Source of the DNA: Streptomyces sp. NRRL S-37
GTDB taxonomy: Bacteria > Actinomycetota > Actinomycetes > Streptomycetales > Streptomycetaceae
Direction of reading: 5' to 3'
NCBI RefSeq assembly: GCF_000721605.1
Contig: NZ_JOIZ01000032.1
Location: forward strand, 1 to 64,000
DNA: 64,000 bases
In this document: positions 8,318-16,910 of the stretch, in pieces
How positions within the stretch are numbered: the stretch's first letter is position 1
Layout of the letters: every line of letters starts with the position of its first letter
Translations under genes and position numbers: made by a program
Notes under the pieces: generated by a model
What the model was told of the DNA's origin: nothing
Seen by the model: the letters and a program-made list of their open reading frames with translations, nothing else
Database searches by the model: none

Positions 8318-9149
8318 ACGGCTCTCCGGGGTGCGCCGTGTCCAGGGCCTGCCGTATGCGGGTCGCCACGGCCGGATGCACCGGCAGGGCGAGATGGCCC
8401 ACGCCGCTCACCCGTACGTTCACCGACGTCAGGTCGGGGTGCTCGACACACGCCGACTCCAGCGGGTCCATGATGTGGTCCAGGTCGCTCCAGAAGGCGA
8501 CGAAGCGCGTACGGCAGCCCGGCGCGGGCTGGGTGAGCTCCTCGAGCAGCGGTGAGCCGGGGCGCATCTGGCGCACGATGGGGTGTGCGTTGGCCAGGGG
8601 GGCGACGCGTGTGCCGGAGTGCGGGGTGCCGAGCGTGACGAGCGTCCGCACGCGGGCGTCACCGCCCAGCCGCTGCACGTAGTACCGCGCGATGAGCCCG
8701 CCGAGACTGTGCCCGACCACATCGACCCGGCGGCTGCCCGTGCGTTCGCACACCTGCTCTATGTGGCGGCCTAGCAGTTCGGCCGCGATGCGGATGTCGC
8801 AGGTCAGCGGAGAGTAGTTGAGCGACTCGATCTGCTGCCTGCCGTGCTGGGCGAGGCTGCGGCGCAGCAGGACGAAGACCGACCGGTTGTCGATGAAGCC
8901 GTGCAGCAGCACCACCGGGGGTTTGGCCTCCGCCGGCAGTTGCGCGGTGCCCTCCGGGGAGGGCAGCGCGGGGTGCGCGCCCCGGCGCTCCTGGACGATG
9001 CCGGCGGGATAGAGCAGGAGGTGACCCGCCAGGATCGCCAGCTCCAGGGCGGTCGCCTTCAGCAGGGTCAGGGAGAGATCCGCCAGCCGGACCGGCAGAA
9101 GACGCCGGCAGAGCGGCAGGAAGGGAAGAGCTGCCTCGGTGACCTTCAT
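8283..9149 (-). CDS. Alpha/beta hydrolase (triacylglycerol lipase/esterase type)
   Basis: 288 residues. A hydrophobic N-terminus (about 25-50) could anchor or export the protein. It is followed by an alpha/beta-hydrolase fold with the oxyanion region PPVVLLHGFIDN, the nucleophile elbow VGHSLGGLIARY (Ser in GHSLGG), LVTLGTPHSG, a candidate acid in FWSDLDHIMDP and a candidate catalytic His in SGVGHLALPV. These fit lipases of the Streptomyces PGAP1/LipA-like class, which hydrolyse acyl esters; the substrate is unknown. ATG 9149 is preceded by AGGAGG. The coding end overlaps the tandem repeat at 8229-8317. Confidence 0.85.
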   Translation of the reverse strand: MKVTEAALPFLPLCRRLLPVRLADLSLTLLKATALELAILAGHLLLYPAGIVQERRGAHPALPSPEGTAQLPAEAKPPVVLLHGFIDNRSVFVLLRRSLAQHGRQQIESLNYSPLTCDIRIAAELLGRHIEQVCERTGSRRVDVVGHSLGGLIARYYVQRLGGDARVRTLVTLGTPHSGTRVAPLANAHPIVRQMRPGSPLLEELTQPAPGCRTRFVAFWSDLDHIMDPLESACVEHPDLTSVNVRVSGVGHLALPVHPAVATRIRQALDTAHPGEPSTGRPEGLTVA

Positions 9150-9561
9150 GGCCGACCTCCTGTCGGCACGCGGGAGGACAGCCCTGTCCCCCGTGTGCCC
9201 TTATGGGAAATCGCTGTGAGAGCGGTCGACGGTGCGCGTGTGCGAGGTGTGGAGGGGCGCGGTGGTACGGCGGCCTCGGTGCGAATCCCTTGTACGCATG
9301 GTCCCACGGCTGCCCGATCGGTGCACGGGCGTGCGGTGCGCGGGGCCCGGAGCCCGGGAACGCTGCGCGGTGAACGTGTCCCTCCGTGTGATTTGCCCCT
9401 CGCTGCGCACCGTGAAACTGCCGGTTGCGGGATGCTGGAGATAACGTTCGTTCACTTCCCCGGCCGGTTCGGACCGGGGTGCCCGAGCGATGTGTACGGC
9501 ACGACGGATGTGTGCGGTACTTGTCGGCGGGGATGGATGCAGTCGCTTCATGGAGGCAGTG
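9150..9561. other. Divergent intergenic region, lipase and icmB promoters
   Basis: 412 bases between divergent genes. It contains an AT-richer patch (ATAACGTTCGTTCAC near 9438) and an imperfect direct repeat (GATGTGTACGGCACGA and GATGTGTGCGGTAC, 9489-9520). No coding region or known riboswitch was recognised; in particular no cobalamin riboswitch conserved box was seen, despite the B12-dependent product downstream. Confidence 0.4.
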
Positions 9562-9978
<417 letters not shown>

Positions 9979-10094
9979 GGCGCGTTCGTGACGCCTCGCG
10001 CGCCGCGTCCGGGCCGGGGCGTCGGCCCCGGCGCTCCGGAGCCGGTGCCGGGCGGGGGTGGGTCGCGCTGCCCGGCGCTTGCGGGGTGCCGTCG

Positions 10095-10168
10095 CGCCCA
10101 CCCGTGCCGCCCCAGCGGCACGACTGCCCGCGGCTACAGCGGGGCGACTGCCCGCGGCTACGGCGGGG
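10095..10168. repeat. Streptomyces-type interspersed repeat with 24-bp tandem duplication
   Basis: CGCCCACCCGTGCCGC (10095-10110) leads into a 7-bp hairpin (GTGCCGC/GCGGCAC, 10104-10121), then two copies of a 24-bp unit beginning CGACTGCCCGCGGC (10121-10144 and 10145-10168) differing at one base. The same CGCCCACCCGTGCCGCC and GCACGACTGCCCGCGG blocks recur at 54140-54210. The element lies 3' to both icmB and the convergent DUF5691 gene and may act as a terminator. Confidence 0.75.
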
Positions 10169-10172
10169 TGGG

Positions 10173-11801
10173 TCAGGGGGTGGGCGGGGTCAGTTCTTTG
10201 AGGATGGCCGCGCGCAGGTGCAGGGTGGTGACCAGGCGCTGGAAGGCTTCCGACCAGTAGCCGCCGGCTCCGGGTGACGCGTCCTCCGGCTCGTCCGGTA
10301 CCGCCAGGAGCGCGTCGAGGCGACCGGCCTCGGACGGGTCGAGGCAGCGTTCGGCCAGGCCCATGACTCCGCTGAAACTCCATGGATAACTCCCCGCGTC
10401 ACGCGCGATGTCGAGCGCGTCGACCACCGCCCGTCCGACCGGCGCCGCCCAGGGCACGGCACACACCCCGAGCAACTGGAACGCCTCGGACAGGCCGTGC
10501 GTCTCGATGAACCCGGCCACCCACTCGGCCCGTTCGGCGGCGTCCAGCGTGCCGAGCAGCTTGGCGCGTTCGGCCAGAGACACCGCCCCCGGGCCGCCCG
10601 CCTCCGGCGCGGAGGGCTCACCGAGCAGCGCCCGCGACCACGCCGCGTCACGCTGCCGTACCGCCGCCCGGCACCAGGCCGCGTGCAGTTCGCCCTGCCA
10701 GTCGTCCGCCACCGGCAGCGTCACGATCTCCCGCGGTGTGCGCCCGCCGAGCCGCCGCGACCAGCTTCCCAGGGGCGCGGCCTCCACCAACTGGCCGAGC
10801 CACCAGGACCGTTCGCCCCGGCCCGCCGGGGCTCTGGCCACCACGCCGTCGCGCTCCATGCCCGCGTCGCATTCGTGCGGCGCCTCGACGACGATCGTCG
10901 GCGTGTCCCGCGTACGGTCGACGGCCACACACGCCCCGGCCCGGACCGCCATGCGTTCCGCCAGCGGGGAGCCGGGCAGCGCCGACAGCAGCTCCGCGGC
11001 CGTCGCCCGTACGTTGCGGCTGCGGTCGGCCAGGGCCTGCTCCAGGAAGGGCTCGTCGTCCGGGCCGAGTCCGGTGCGCAGTGAGTCCAGGAACATCAGG
11101 CGGTCCTCCGCCCGCTCCGTCGCCCAGCTCGCCGCGAGGAGCTCCCGCGCGGTGGCCGGCTTGCGGGAGCGGAGGGCGGTGAGGAGGGTGACCCGTTCGG
11201 CGAAGAGGCCCTCCTGCCAGAGCCGCCGTATGCCCTCCGTGTCGTGGAGACGGGGCACGGACGTGCCACCGCCCGGTGCGGAACGCAGGGCGAACCGCCA
11301 GTCCGGGTTGAACCGGGCCAGCCACAGGGCGCGCGGCCCCGCGAACCGCAGCGCCGCCGGACGCAGATCGGTCCGTCCCCGCGCGGCGTCGAGCAGGGCG
11401 GGCAGCGCGGCCGGGGGCGCCGCGAAACCGCGGGCGTTCGCCGCCGCCAGCCACTGGGGCAGCAGCTCCATGAGGTCCGGAGCCGCGCCCCGGCGGCCAC
11501 CGCCCGCGGTGCCGGGACGGTCGGCGAGCAGCATCATGAGCCGGCGCGCGGCGGCGGACGGCAGCGGGGGGCGCGGGTCCTCGGGGGCCGGCCGCGGACG
11601 CTCCGCGGCCCGCGCGGGCCGCAGCCCGGCACGTCGCCGTACGGTCGCCACGGCCGCCGCGTCCAGCAGGGCCGACGGCGCGTCCGCCCCGGGCGCGGAA
11701 CCCGCCGGCGTGCGCCGGTCCGTGCCCAGCAGGGCCGTGGTCACCAGCTCCTCCCAGGAATCCGGGAGAGGCGCGTCCACGGCGGTGGTCGTCCTGCTCA
11801 T
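10173..11801 (-). CDS. DUF5691 family protein of the MoxR/VWA/SWIM system
   Basis: 542 residues from ATG 11801, with GGAAG five bases upstream; the longer frame-open extension is non-coding in character. It is Ala/Leu/Arg-rich and looks alpha-helical, with HEAT-like stretches (LLTALRSRKPATARELLAAS, FLEQALADRSRNVRATAAEL) in the middle. No catalytic motif, signal peptide or membrane helix is seen, so it is probably a cytoplasmic scaffold or adaptor. It lies 112 bp downstream of the SWIM gene on the same strand, probably in one transcript. The DUF5691 name is from memory of this neighbourhood and needs a profile search. Confidence 0.75.
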   Translation of the reverse strand: MSRTTTAVDAPLPDSWEELVTTALLGTDRRTPAGSAPGADAPSALLDAAAVATVRRRAGLRPARAAERPRPAPEDPRPPLPSAAARRLMMLLADRPGTAGGGRRGAAPDLMELLPQWLAAANARGFAAPPAALPALLDAARGRTDLRPAALRFAGPRALWLARFNPDWRFALRSAPGGGTSVPRLHDTEGIRRLWQEGLFAERVTLLTALRSRKPATARELLAASWATERAEDRLMFLDSLRTGLGPDDEPFLEQALADRSRNVRATAAELLSALPGSPLAERMAVRAGACVAVDRTRDTPTIVVEAPHECDAGMERDGVVARAPAGRGERSWWLGQLVEAAPLGSWSRRLGGRTPREIVTLPVADDWQGELHAAWCRAAVRQRDAAWSRALLGEPSAPEAGGPGAVSLAERAKLLGTLDAAERAEWVAGFIETHGLSEAFQLLGVCAVPWAAPVGRAVVDALDIARDAGSYPWSFSGVMGLAERCLDPSEAGRLDALLAVPDEPEDASPGAGGYWSEAFQRLVTTLHLRAAILKELTPPTP

Positions 11802-11913
11802 GAGCTTCCTTTCCGACGGGTGTCCCGGCACGGTCGAAGACTCATACACGCCGAGTGTCCAGTGATGTCCGAAAGATTCCTGGGGTGGGTGGGAGGAGGG
11901 GCGGACGCACCGC

Positions 11914-13275
11914 TCAGCACAGCGGCACCGCCTCACCGGGCCCCTCCGGCCATACCGCCAACGGAGTGAATCCCTGGTGGCCGCACTCGCCGAAGACCCT
12001 GACCGGGGCGCCGCCCGACAGGGCGACCAGACGCCACAGACCGGGGCGGGACCGCGCGGCCGGCGTGAGCGGCAGGGCCGCGTCCTCGTCGGCGTCGGCC
12101 AGCTGCCAGCCGTCACCGTCCGGAACCGGTATCACCCGGTCCAGCGTCACCGGGACCGAGTCCAGCCAGGGGTCGTCGCGCAGCGCCTCGCCGTAGCGGG
12201 CGGCCGCCCGGGCCGTCGTCGTCCCCGGTGGCCGTACGTCCGTCGGCGCGGGCGGCGCGAACCGCTCGCCCAGGGCCATCCGCTGCCGTCCCGCGCCCGG
12301 GTACGCGGACAGCTCCGCGTCGAGGGCCAGCCCGACCGGCAGCGAGAGCTCCGGGGCGCGGCCCGCCGCACCGTAGGAGAGGAGCAGCGCCGTGCGCCCC
12401 GAGTCCGTGCCGTACAGCCAGACGCGGCGGGTCGTCAGACGGCTGTCCGCCGTGTCGTACTGGGCGAGGACCAGCCAGCGGTCCCGTACCGCCGGGCCGT
12501 CCGCCGGCGCGGGCAGGCCGATACGGGACCGGACCGTCGCGGCCAGGCCCTCCGGCAGCCGCTCCCGGCGCAGCCAGCCCCGGCCGAGGAGGTGGAGCAG
12601 CGCGCACTCCTCCAGCAGCCGCACCGGCCGGTCCGGCCCGGTGCCCGCGAGCGCCCCCAGCTCCCGCACCCGGGCGGCCAGCCCCGGCGCCTGGGCGTCG
12701 ACCATGCGGGCCGCGGTCTCCTCCCACAGCCCGTCCCCCGACTGCCCGGCCGCCGCCAGGCCGCCGCGGAGCAGGTCCGCCAGGCGCTGCTCCAGCTCCA
12801 GCGCGCCCGCCGTCACCCGCTCGGCCCGGCGCTCCGCCCTGCGCCGCGCCGCCTCCGGACCGGCCGGACCGGAGGAGCCCGAGGAACCCGGGGAGTCCGG
12901 GTTCCGCCTTCCTTCCGTGCGCGTGCGCCGGTCCGCGATCCACCGCACGGCCCACTCCGGCGCCTCTCCCCGCTCCACCGCCCCGTCCCCGCCCGACCAG
13001 AGCAGCAGCAGACCGAGCGCGTGCTCGCACGGCAGCTTGCGGCTCGGGCAACTGCAGTGGTACGCGGGCGCGGAGGCGTCCGTGACGTCGACGACCGTCC
13101 GGTACGGAGCGCTCCCGCCGTCCTCGCACAGTCCCCACACCGTCCCCTCGCCCGAACTGCCGGCCCCGGACCACGCACCGGCCGTGCCGAGTCTGCTCCC
13201 CGCCGCGCGTGACGCGGGGTCGGGCGCCAGTGCCGGCACCTGGTCCGCGGTCCGGCGCACCCCCTGCTGAGTCAT
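11914..13275 (-). CDS. SWIM zinc-finger protein of the MoxR/VWA system
   Basis: 453 residues. A SWIM zinc finger of the form CxCx6CxH is plain near the N-terminus (Cys74, Cys76, Cys83, His85 within HCSCPSRKLPCEHALGLLLLW). SWIM fingers bind DNA or protein and are found beside MoxR ATPases and in SWI2/SNF2 proteins. The rest is Ala/Arg/Leu-rich with no recognised domain, like E. coli YehQ. I chose ATG 13275 because a perfect damage-type promoter ends seven bases before it, predicting a leaderless mRNA beginning at this codon; a TTG at 13305 lies inside the promoter. It is divergent from the MoxR gene. Confidence 0.85.
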   Translation of the reverse strand: MTQQGVRRTADQVPALAPDPASRAAGSRLGTAGAWSGAGSSGEGTVWGLCEDGGSAPYRTVVDVTDASAPAYHCSCPSRKLPCEHALGLLLLWSGGDGAVERGEAPEWAVRWIADRRTRTEGRRNPDSPGSSGSSGPAGPEAARRRAERRAERVTAGALELEQRLADLLRGGLAAAGQSGDGLWEETAARMVDAQAPGLAARVRELGALAGTGPDRPVRLLEECALLHLLGRGWLRRERLPEGLAATVRSRIGLPAPADGPAVRDRWLVLAQYDTADSRLTTRRVWLYGTDSGRTALLLSYGAAGRAPELSLPVGLALDAELSAYPGAGRQRMALGERFAPPAPTDVRPPGTTTARAAARYGEALRDDPWLDSVPVTLDRVIPVPDGDGWQLADADEDAALPLTPAARSRPGLWRLVALSGGAPVRVFGECGHQGFTPLAVWPEGPGEAVPLC

Positions 13276-13282
13276 GCCACCG

Positions 13283-13305
13283 AAACTAGATCCCGGCACT
13301 GACAA
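13283..13305 (-). promoter_or_regulatory. RecA-NDp (PafBC-type) damage promoter of the SWIM-DUF5691 unit
   Basis: On the minus strand TTGTCAGTG (13305-13297), eight bases, then TAGTTT (13288-13283): a perfect match to TTGTCRGTG-N8-TANNNT. The start codon follows seven bases after the -10, so the transcript should be leaderless. Its upstream element is one arm of a 12-bp inverted repeat (13297-13308 with 13339-13350). Confidence 0.8.
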
Positions 13306-13341
13306 TCGCCCCGTCGAGCGCGTTCACGCAGGTCGGAGCGA

Positions 13342-13364
13342 TTGTCAGTGGCGTGGTGCACGGT
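13342..13364 (+). promoter_or_regulatory. RecA-NDp (PafBC-type) damage promoter of the MoxR-DUF5682-VWA operon
   Basis: TTGTCAGTG (13342-13350), eight bases, then CACGGT (13359-13364). The upstream element and spacing are perfect; the -10 has one departure from TANNNT (C for the first T). Transcription would start near 13371, giving a leader of about 36 bases with a clear GGAGGGGGA before ATG 13408. Its centre is about 42 bp (four helical turns) from the mirror-image element of the divergent unit. Confidence 0.7.
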
Positions 13365-13407
13365 TGGTGGCAGATCCGAACCGGCCGAGCTGGAGGGGGA
13401 CTCCGCC

Positions 13408-14574
13408 ATGACTGTGTCCGTTGGACCGACGCCCGTCGACCCGACGCGGAACGGCTCCGCGCCCACGAACGCCACGCCCGCGGACGCCGTGCCCGCACAG
13501 ACACTGCGACCGCACGCCGAGGACGCCTTCGCCGCCGAACTCGCCGCGCTGGCCGCGCAGGACGACCGCCCCCGCCCCGCCCGCTGGCGGCTGTCACCGT
13601 GGGCCGTCGCCACCTACCTGCTCGGCGGCACGCTGCCGGACGGCACGGTCGTCACGCCCAAGTACATCGGTCCGCGCCGCATCGTCGAGGTCGCGGTGTC
13701 CACCCTCGCCACCGACCGCGCCCTGCTCCTGCTCGGTGTGCCCGGCACCGCGAAGACCTGGGTCTCCGAGCACCTGGCCGCCGCGGTCAGCGGCGACTCC
13801 ACCCTGCTCGTGCAGGGCACGGCCGGCACCCCGGAGGAGGCCATCCGCTACGGCTGGAACTACGCCCGGCTGCTCGCCCACGGCCCCAGCCGCGACGCCC
13901 TCGTGCCCAGCCCGGTGATGCGGGCCATGGCGGAGGGCATGACGGCCCGCGTCGAGGAGCTGACCCGTATCCCGGCCGACGTCCAGGACACGCTGATCAC
14001 CCTCCTGTCGGAGAAGACGCTGCCGATACCGGAGCTGGGCCAGGAGGTGCAGGCGGTCCGCGGCTTCAACCTGATCGCCACGGCCAACGACCGCGACCGC
14101 GGGGTCAACGACCTGTCCAGCGCCCTGCGCCGCCGCTTCAACACCGTGGTGCTGCCGCTGCCGGAGACACCGGAGGCGGAGGTCGACATCGTCGCGCGCC
14201 GGGTCGACCAGATCGGCCGCTCCCTCGACCTGCCGGCCGTGCCCGACGGCATCGACGAGATCCGCCGGGTCGTCACCGTCTTCCGCGAGCTGCGCGACGG
14301 GGTCACCACCGACGGCCGTACGAAGCTCAAGTCGCCCAGCAGCACGCTGTCGACCGCCGAGGCGATCTCCGTCGTCACGGGCGGGCTGGCGCTCGCCGCC
14401 CACTTCGGCGACGGCGTGCTGCGGGCCGGGGACGTCGCCGCGGGCATCCTCGGCGCGGTCGTCCGCGACCCGGCGGCGGACCGCGTCGTCTGGCAGGAGT
14501 ACCTGGAGACCGTGGTCCGCGAGCGCGACGGCTGGAAGGACTTCTACCGGGCCTGCCGGGAGGTCAGCGGATGA
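13408..14574 (+). CDS. MoxR-type AAA+ ATPase
   Basis: 388 residues from ATG 13408, with GGAGGGGGA upstream. Walker A is GVPGTAKTW (about 110-118). A degenerate Walker B/helix-2 region carries ARVEELTRIPADVQ, sensor 1 is FNLIATANDRDRG and the arginine finger lies in ALRRRFNTVVLPLPE. The canonical DE of Walker B appears as EE in this subfamily. MoxR ATPases act as chaperones that remodel or activate partners, usually together with a VWA protein that carries a MIDAS metal site; here that partner is encoded two genes downstream. The stop overlaps the next start by ATGA. It resembles E. coli YehL (from memory). Confidence 0.92.
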   Translation: MTVSVGPTPVDPTRNGSAPTNATPADAVPAQTLRPHAEDAFAAELAALAAQDDRPRPARWRLSPWAVATYLLGGTLPDGTVVTPKYIGPRRIVEVAVSTLATDRALLLLGVPGTAKTWVSEHLAAAVSGDSTLLVQGTAGTPEEAIRYGWNYARLLAHGPSRDALVPSPVMRAMAEGMTARVEELTRIPADVQDTLITLLSEKTLPIPELGQEVQAVRGFNLIATANDRDRGVNDLSSALRRRFNTVVLPLPETPEAEVDIVARRVDQIGRSLDLPAVPDGIDEIRRVVTVFRELRDGVTTDGRTKLKSPSSTLSTAEAISVVTGGLALAAHFGDGVLRAGDVAAGILGAVVRDPAADRVVWQEYLETVVRERDGWKDFYRACREVSG

Positions 14575-16910
14575 CCGCAGGGAAGGCGGACACCGCGGGG
14601 CCGCTGCTGCTCGGCGTGCGGCATCACGGGCCGGGGTCCGCGCGGGCGGTGCGGGCGGTGCTGGAGGAGGCCCGGCCGGACGTCGTGCTGATCGAGGGCC
14701 CGCCGGAGGCTGACGCGCTGCTCCCGCTCGCCGCCGAGGAGGACATGCGGCCGCCCGTCGCGCTGCTCGCCCACGCGGTGGACGAGCCCGGCCGCTCGGC
14801 CTTCTGGCCGCTGGCCGGGTTCTCCCCGGAGTGGGTCGCGCTCCGCTGGGCGCTGGAGCACAAGGTCCCGGCCCGTTTCATCGACCTGCCGGCCGCGCAC
14901 ACCCTGGCCTGGGAGGACGACGAGGGCCCCGGACCCGGCGCGGGCGACGAGGACGTGCGGGCCGACCCCCTGGGAGCGCTCGCCGAAGCCGCCGGGTACG
15001 ACGACGCGGAGCGGTGGTGGGAGGACGCCGTCGAGCACCGGGGCACGGGCGAGGGGGACGCGATGGCGTCGTTCACCGCGCTCGAGGAGGCCATGACCGC
15101 GCTGCGGGAGGAGTACGGAAGCGGGGGGCACCGGCGGGACCTCGTGCGCGAGGCGCACATGCGGCTGCGGATCCGGGAAGCGCGGCGGGAGTCCGAGGAC
15201 GGCGTGGCCGTGGTCTGCGGGGCCTGGCACGTGCCGGCGCTGCGGCGGAAGGCCGCCGTCGCCGCCGACCGCGCCCTGCTGAAAGGGCTGCCCAGGGTGA
15301 AGACGGACATGACCTGGGTGCCCTGGACCCACCGCAGGCTCTCCCGCGCGAGCGGCTACGGCGCGGGCATCGACTCCCCGGGCTGGTACGGGCACCTGTT
15401 CGACGCCCCGGACCGGCCGGTCGAGCGGTGGCTGGCCAGGGTGGCCGGGCTGCTGCGGGCCGAGGACCGGCTCGTCTCCTCCGCGCACGTCATCGAGGCC
15501 GTACGGCTGGCGGAGACCCTCGCCGTGCTGCGCGGACGTCCGCTGCCCGGCCTGAGCGAGACGGCCGACGCCGTACGGGCGGTGATGTGCGAGGGCTCCG
15601 ACGTGCCGCTGGCGCTGGTGCGCGACCGGCTGGTCGTCGGCGACGTGCTCGGGGAGGTACCGGCGGCGGCACCCGCCGTGCCGTTGCAGCGGGACCTCAC
15701 ACGGCTCCAGCGCCGGCTCCGGCTGAAACCCGAGGCCGGGAAGCGGGAGCTGGACCTCGACCTGCGCAAGGAGACCGACGCGGAGCGCGGCAGGCTGCTG
15801 CACCGGCTGCGGCTGCTCGGCATCGGCTGGGGAGAGCCCGCCGCCGTACGCGGCGGCACGGGGACCTTCCGGGAGACCTGGCGGCTGAGCTGGGAGCCCG
15901 AACTGTCCGTGCGGGTCGCCGAGGCCGGGGTCTGGGGGACGACCGTACGCGCCGCCGCGACCGCCAAGGCGGAGGCGGACGCCGTCGGCGCGCGGGACCT
16001 CGCCGAGGTCACCGGGCTCGCCGAGCAGTGCCTGCTGGCCGCACTGCCCGAGGCGCTGCCCACGGTGATGCGGCTCCTCACCGACCGCGCGGCCCTCGAC
16101 ACGGACGTCGGCCACCTCGCCCAGGCGCTGCCCGCCCTGGTCCGCTCGCTGCGCTACGGCGACGTACGCGGCACCGGCACCGCGGCGCTGGCCGAGGTCG
16201 CCGCCGGGCTCGCCGAGCGGATCTTCGTCGGACTGCCCCCGGCCTGCGCGGCGCTGGACGCGGACGCCGCCGACGAGATGCGGCGCCATGTCGACGCGGT
16301 GCACGGCGCGGTGGCTCTCCTCGGCGACGCCCCCGCACCGGGCCACGGGAAGCTGCGCGCCCGCTGGCAGTCGGTGCTGCGGACCCTGTCCGCACGGGAC
16401 ACCGTGCCCGGCGTCCTGCGGGGGCGGTCCGTGCGGCTGCTGCTGGACGACGGGGAGCTGGCGAGGGACGAGGCGGCGCGGCTCATGGGGCTCGTGCTGT
16501 CGCCGGGCACACCGGCGGCGGACGCGGCCGCGTGGATCGAGGGCTTCGTCGGCGGCCCGGACGGTGGACTGCTCCTGGTCCACGACGAGCGGCTGCTCGG
16601 ACTGGTCGACACCTGGCTGACGGACGTACCGGCGGAGGCGTTCACGGACGTACTGCCGCTGCTGCGGCGGACGTTCTCGGCGTACGAGCCGGGGGTGCGC
16701 CGCACCCTCGGTGAACTGGTCCGGCGCGGACCGGGGGCACGCGGGAGCGCGGCGACCGCGGTGTCCGCCGCCCCCGGCTTCGCCCCCGATCCCGACACCG
16801 CCCGGGCGGACGCCGTGCTGCCGGTCCTGCGGCTGCTGCTCGGGCCGGACGGGGACGACGGGGACGACGAGGGAGCGCGTGACGGACGACCGGCGGGGGT
16901 GACGGCATGA
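14571..16910 (+). CDS. DUF5682 protein with TraB/EreA-ChaN-like N-terminal motifs
   Basis: 779 residues starting at ATG 14571, which overlaps the MoxR stop (ATGA). The N-terminus reads LLLGVRHHGPGSARAV (His18, His19), then PDVVLIEGPPEA, and later AVVCGAWHVPALRRK (His220). This order of an early G-x-x-H motif, a D-V-V-L-x-E strand and a late V-x-G-x-x-H motif is the pattern of the TraB/PrgY/Tiki and EreA/ChaN hydrolase superfamily; the relationship is my inference. The remaining 550 residues are helical with no known motif. Co-translated with MoxR and VWA, it could be the substrate or effector of the ATPase. It resembles E. coli YehM (from memory). Confidence 0.82.
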   Translation: MTAGKADTAGPLLLGVRHHGPGSARAVRAVLEEARPDVVLIEGPPEADALLPLAAEEDMRPPVALLAHAVDEPGRSAFWPLAGFSPEWVALRWALEHKVPARFIDLPAAHTLAWEDDEGPGPGAGDEDVRADPLGALAEAAGYDDAERWWEDAVEHRGTGEGDAMASFTALEEAMTALREEYGSGGHRRDLVREAHMRLRIREARRESEDGVAVVCGAWHVPALRRKAAVAADRALLKGLPRVKTDMTWVPWTHRRLSRASGYGAGIDSPGWYGHLFDAPDRPVERWLARVAGLLRAEDRLVSSAHVIEAVRLAETLAVLRGRPLPGLSETADAVRAVMCEGSDVPLALVRDRLVVGDVLGEVPAAAPAVPLQRDLTRLQRRLRLKPEAGKRELDLDLRKETDAERGRLLHRLRLLGIGWGEPAAVRGGTGTFRETWRLSWEPELSVRVAEAGVWGTTVRAAATAKAEADAVGARDLAEVTGLAEQCLLAALPEALPTVMRLLTDRAALDTDVGHLAQALPALVRSLRYGDVRGTGTAALAEVAAGLAERIFVGLPPACAALDADAADEMRRHVDAVHGAVALLGDAPAPGHGKLRARWQSVLRTLSARDTVPGVLRGRSVRLLLDDGELARDEAARLMGLVLSPGTPAADAAAWIEGFVGGPDGGLLLVHDERLLGLVDTWLTDVPAEAFTDVLPLLRRTFSAYEPGVRRTLGELVRRGPGARGSAATAVSAAPGFAPDPDTARADAVLPVLRLLLGPDGDDGDDEGARDGRPAGVTA

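Noticed and set aside
9521..9529. Damage-promoter box before icmB (TTGTCGGCG)
   Set aside because: Mismatch in the first box and no -10 hexamer at the required spacing.
9150..9561. Cobalamin riboswitch before icmB
   Set aside because: No recognisable B12-box or conserved core; B12-binding protein alone is not evidence for one.
13353..14570. N-terminal extension of the DUF5682 frame across the whole MoxR gene
   Set aside because: The extension is out of frame with MoxR coding and Arg-rich; ATG 14571 overlapping the MoxR stop is the natural start.
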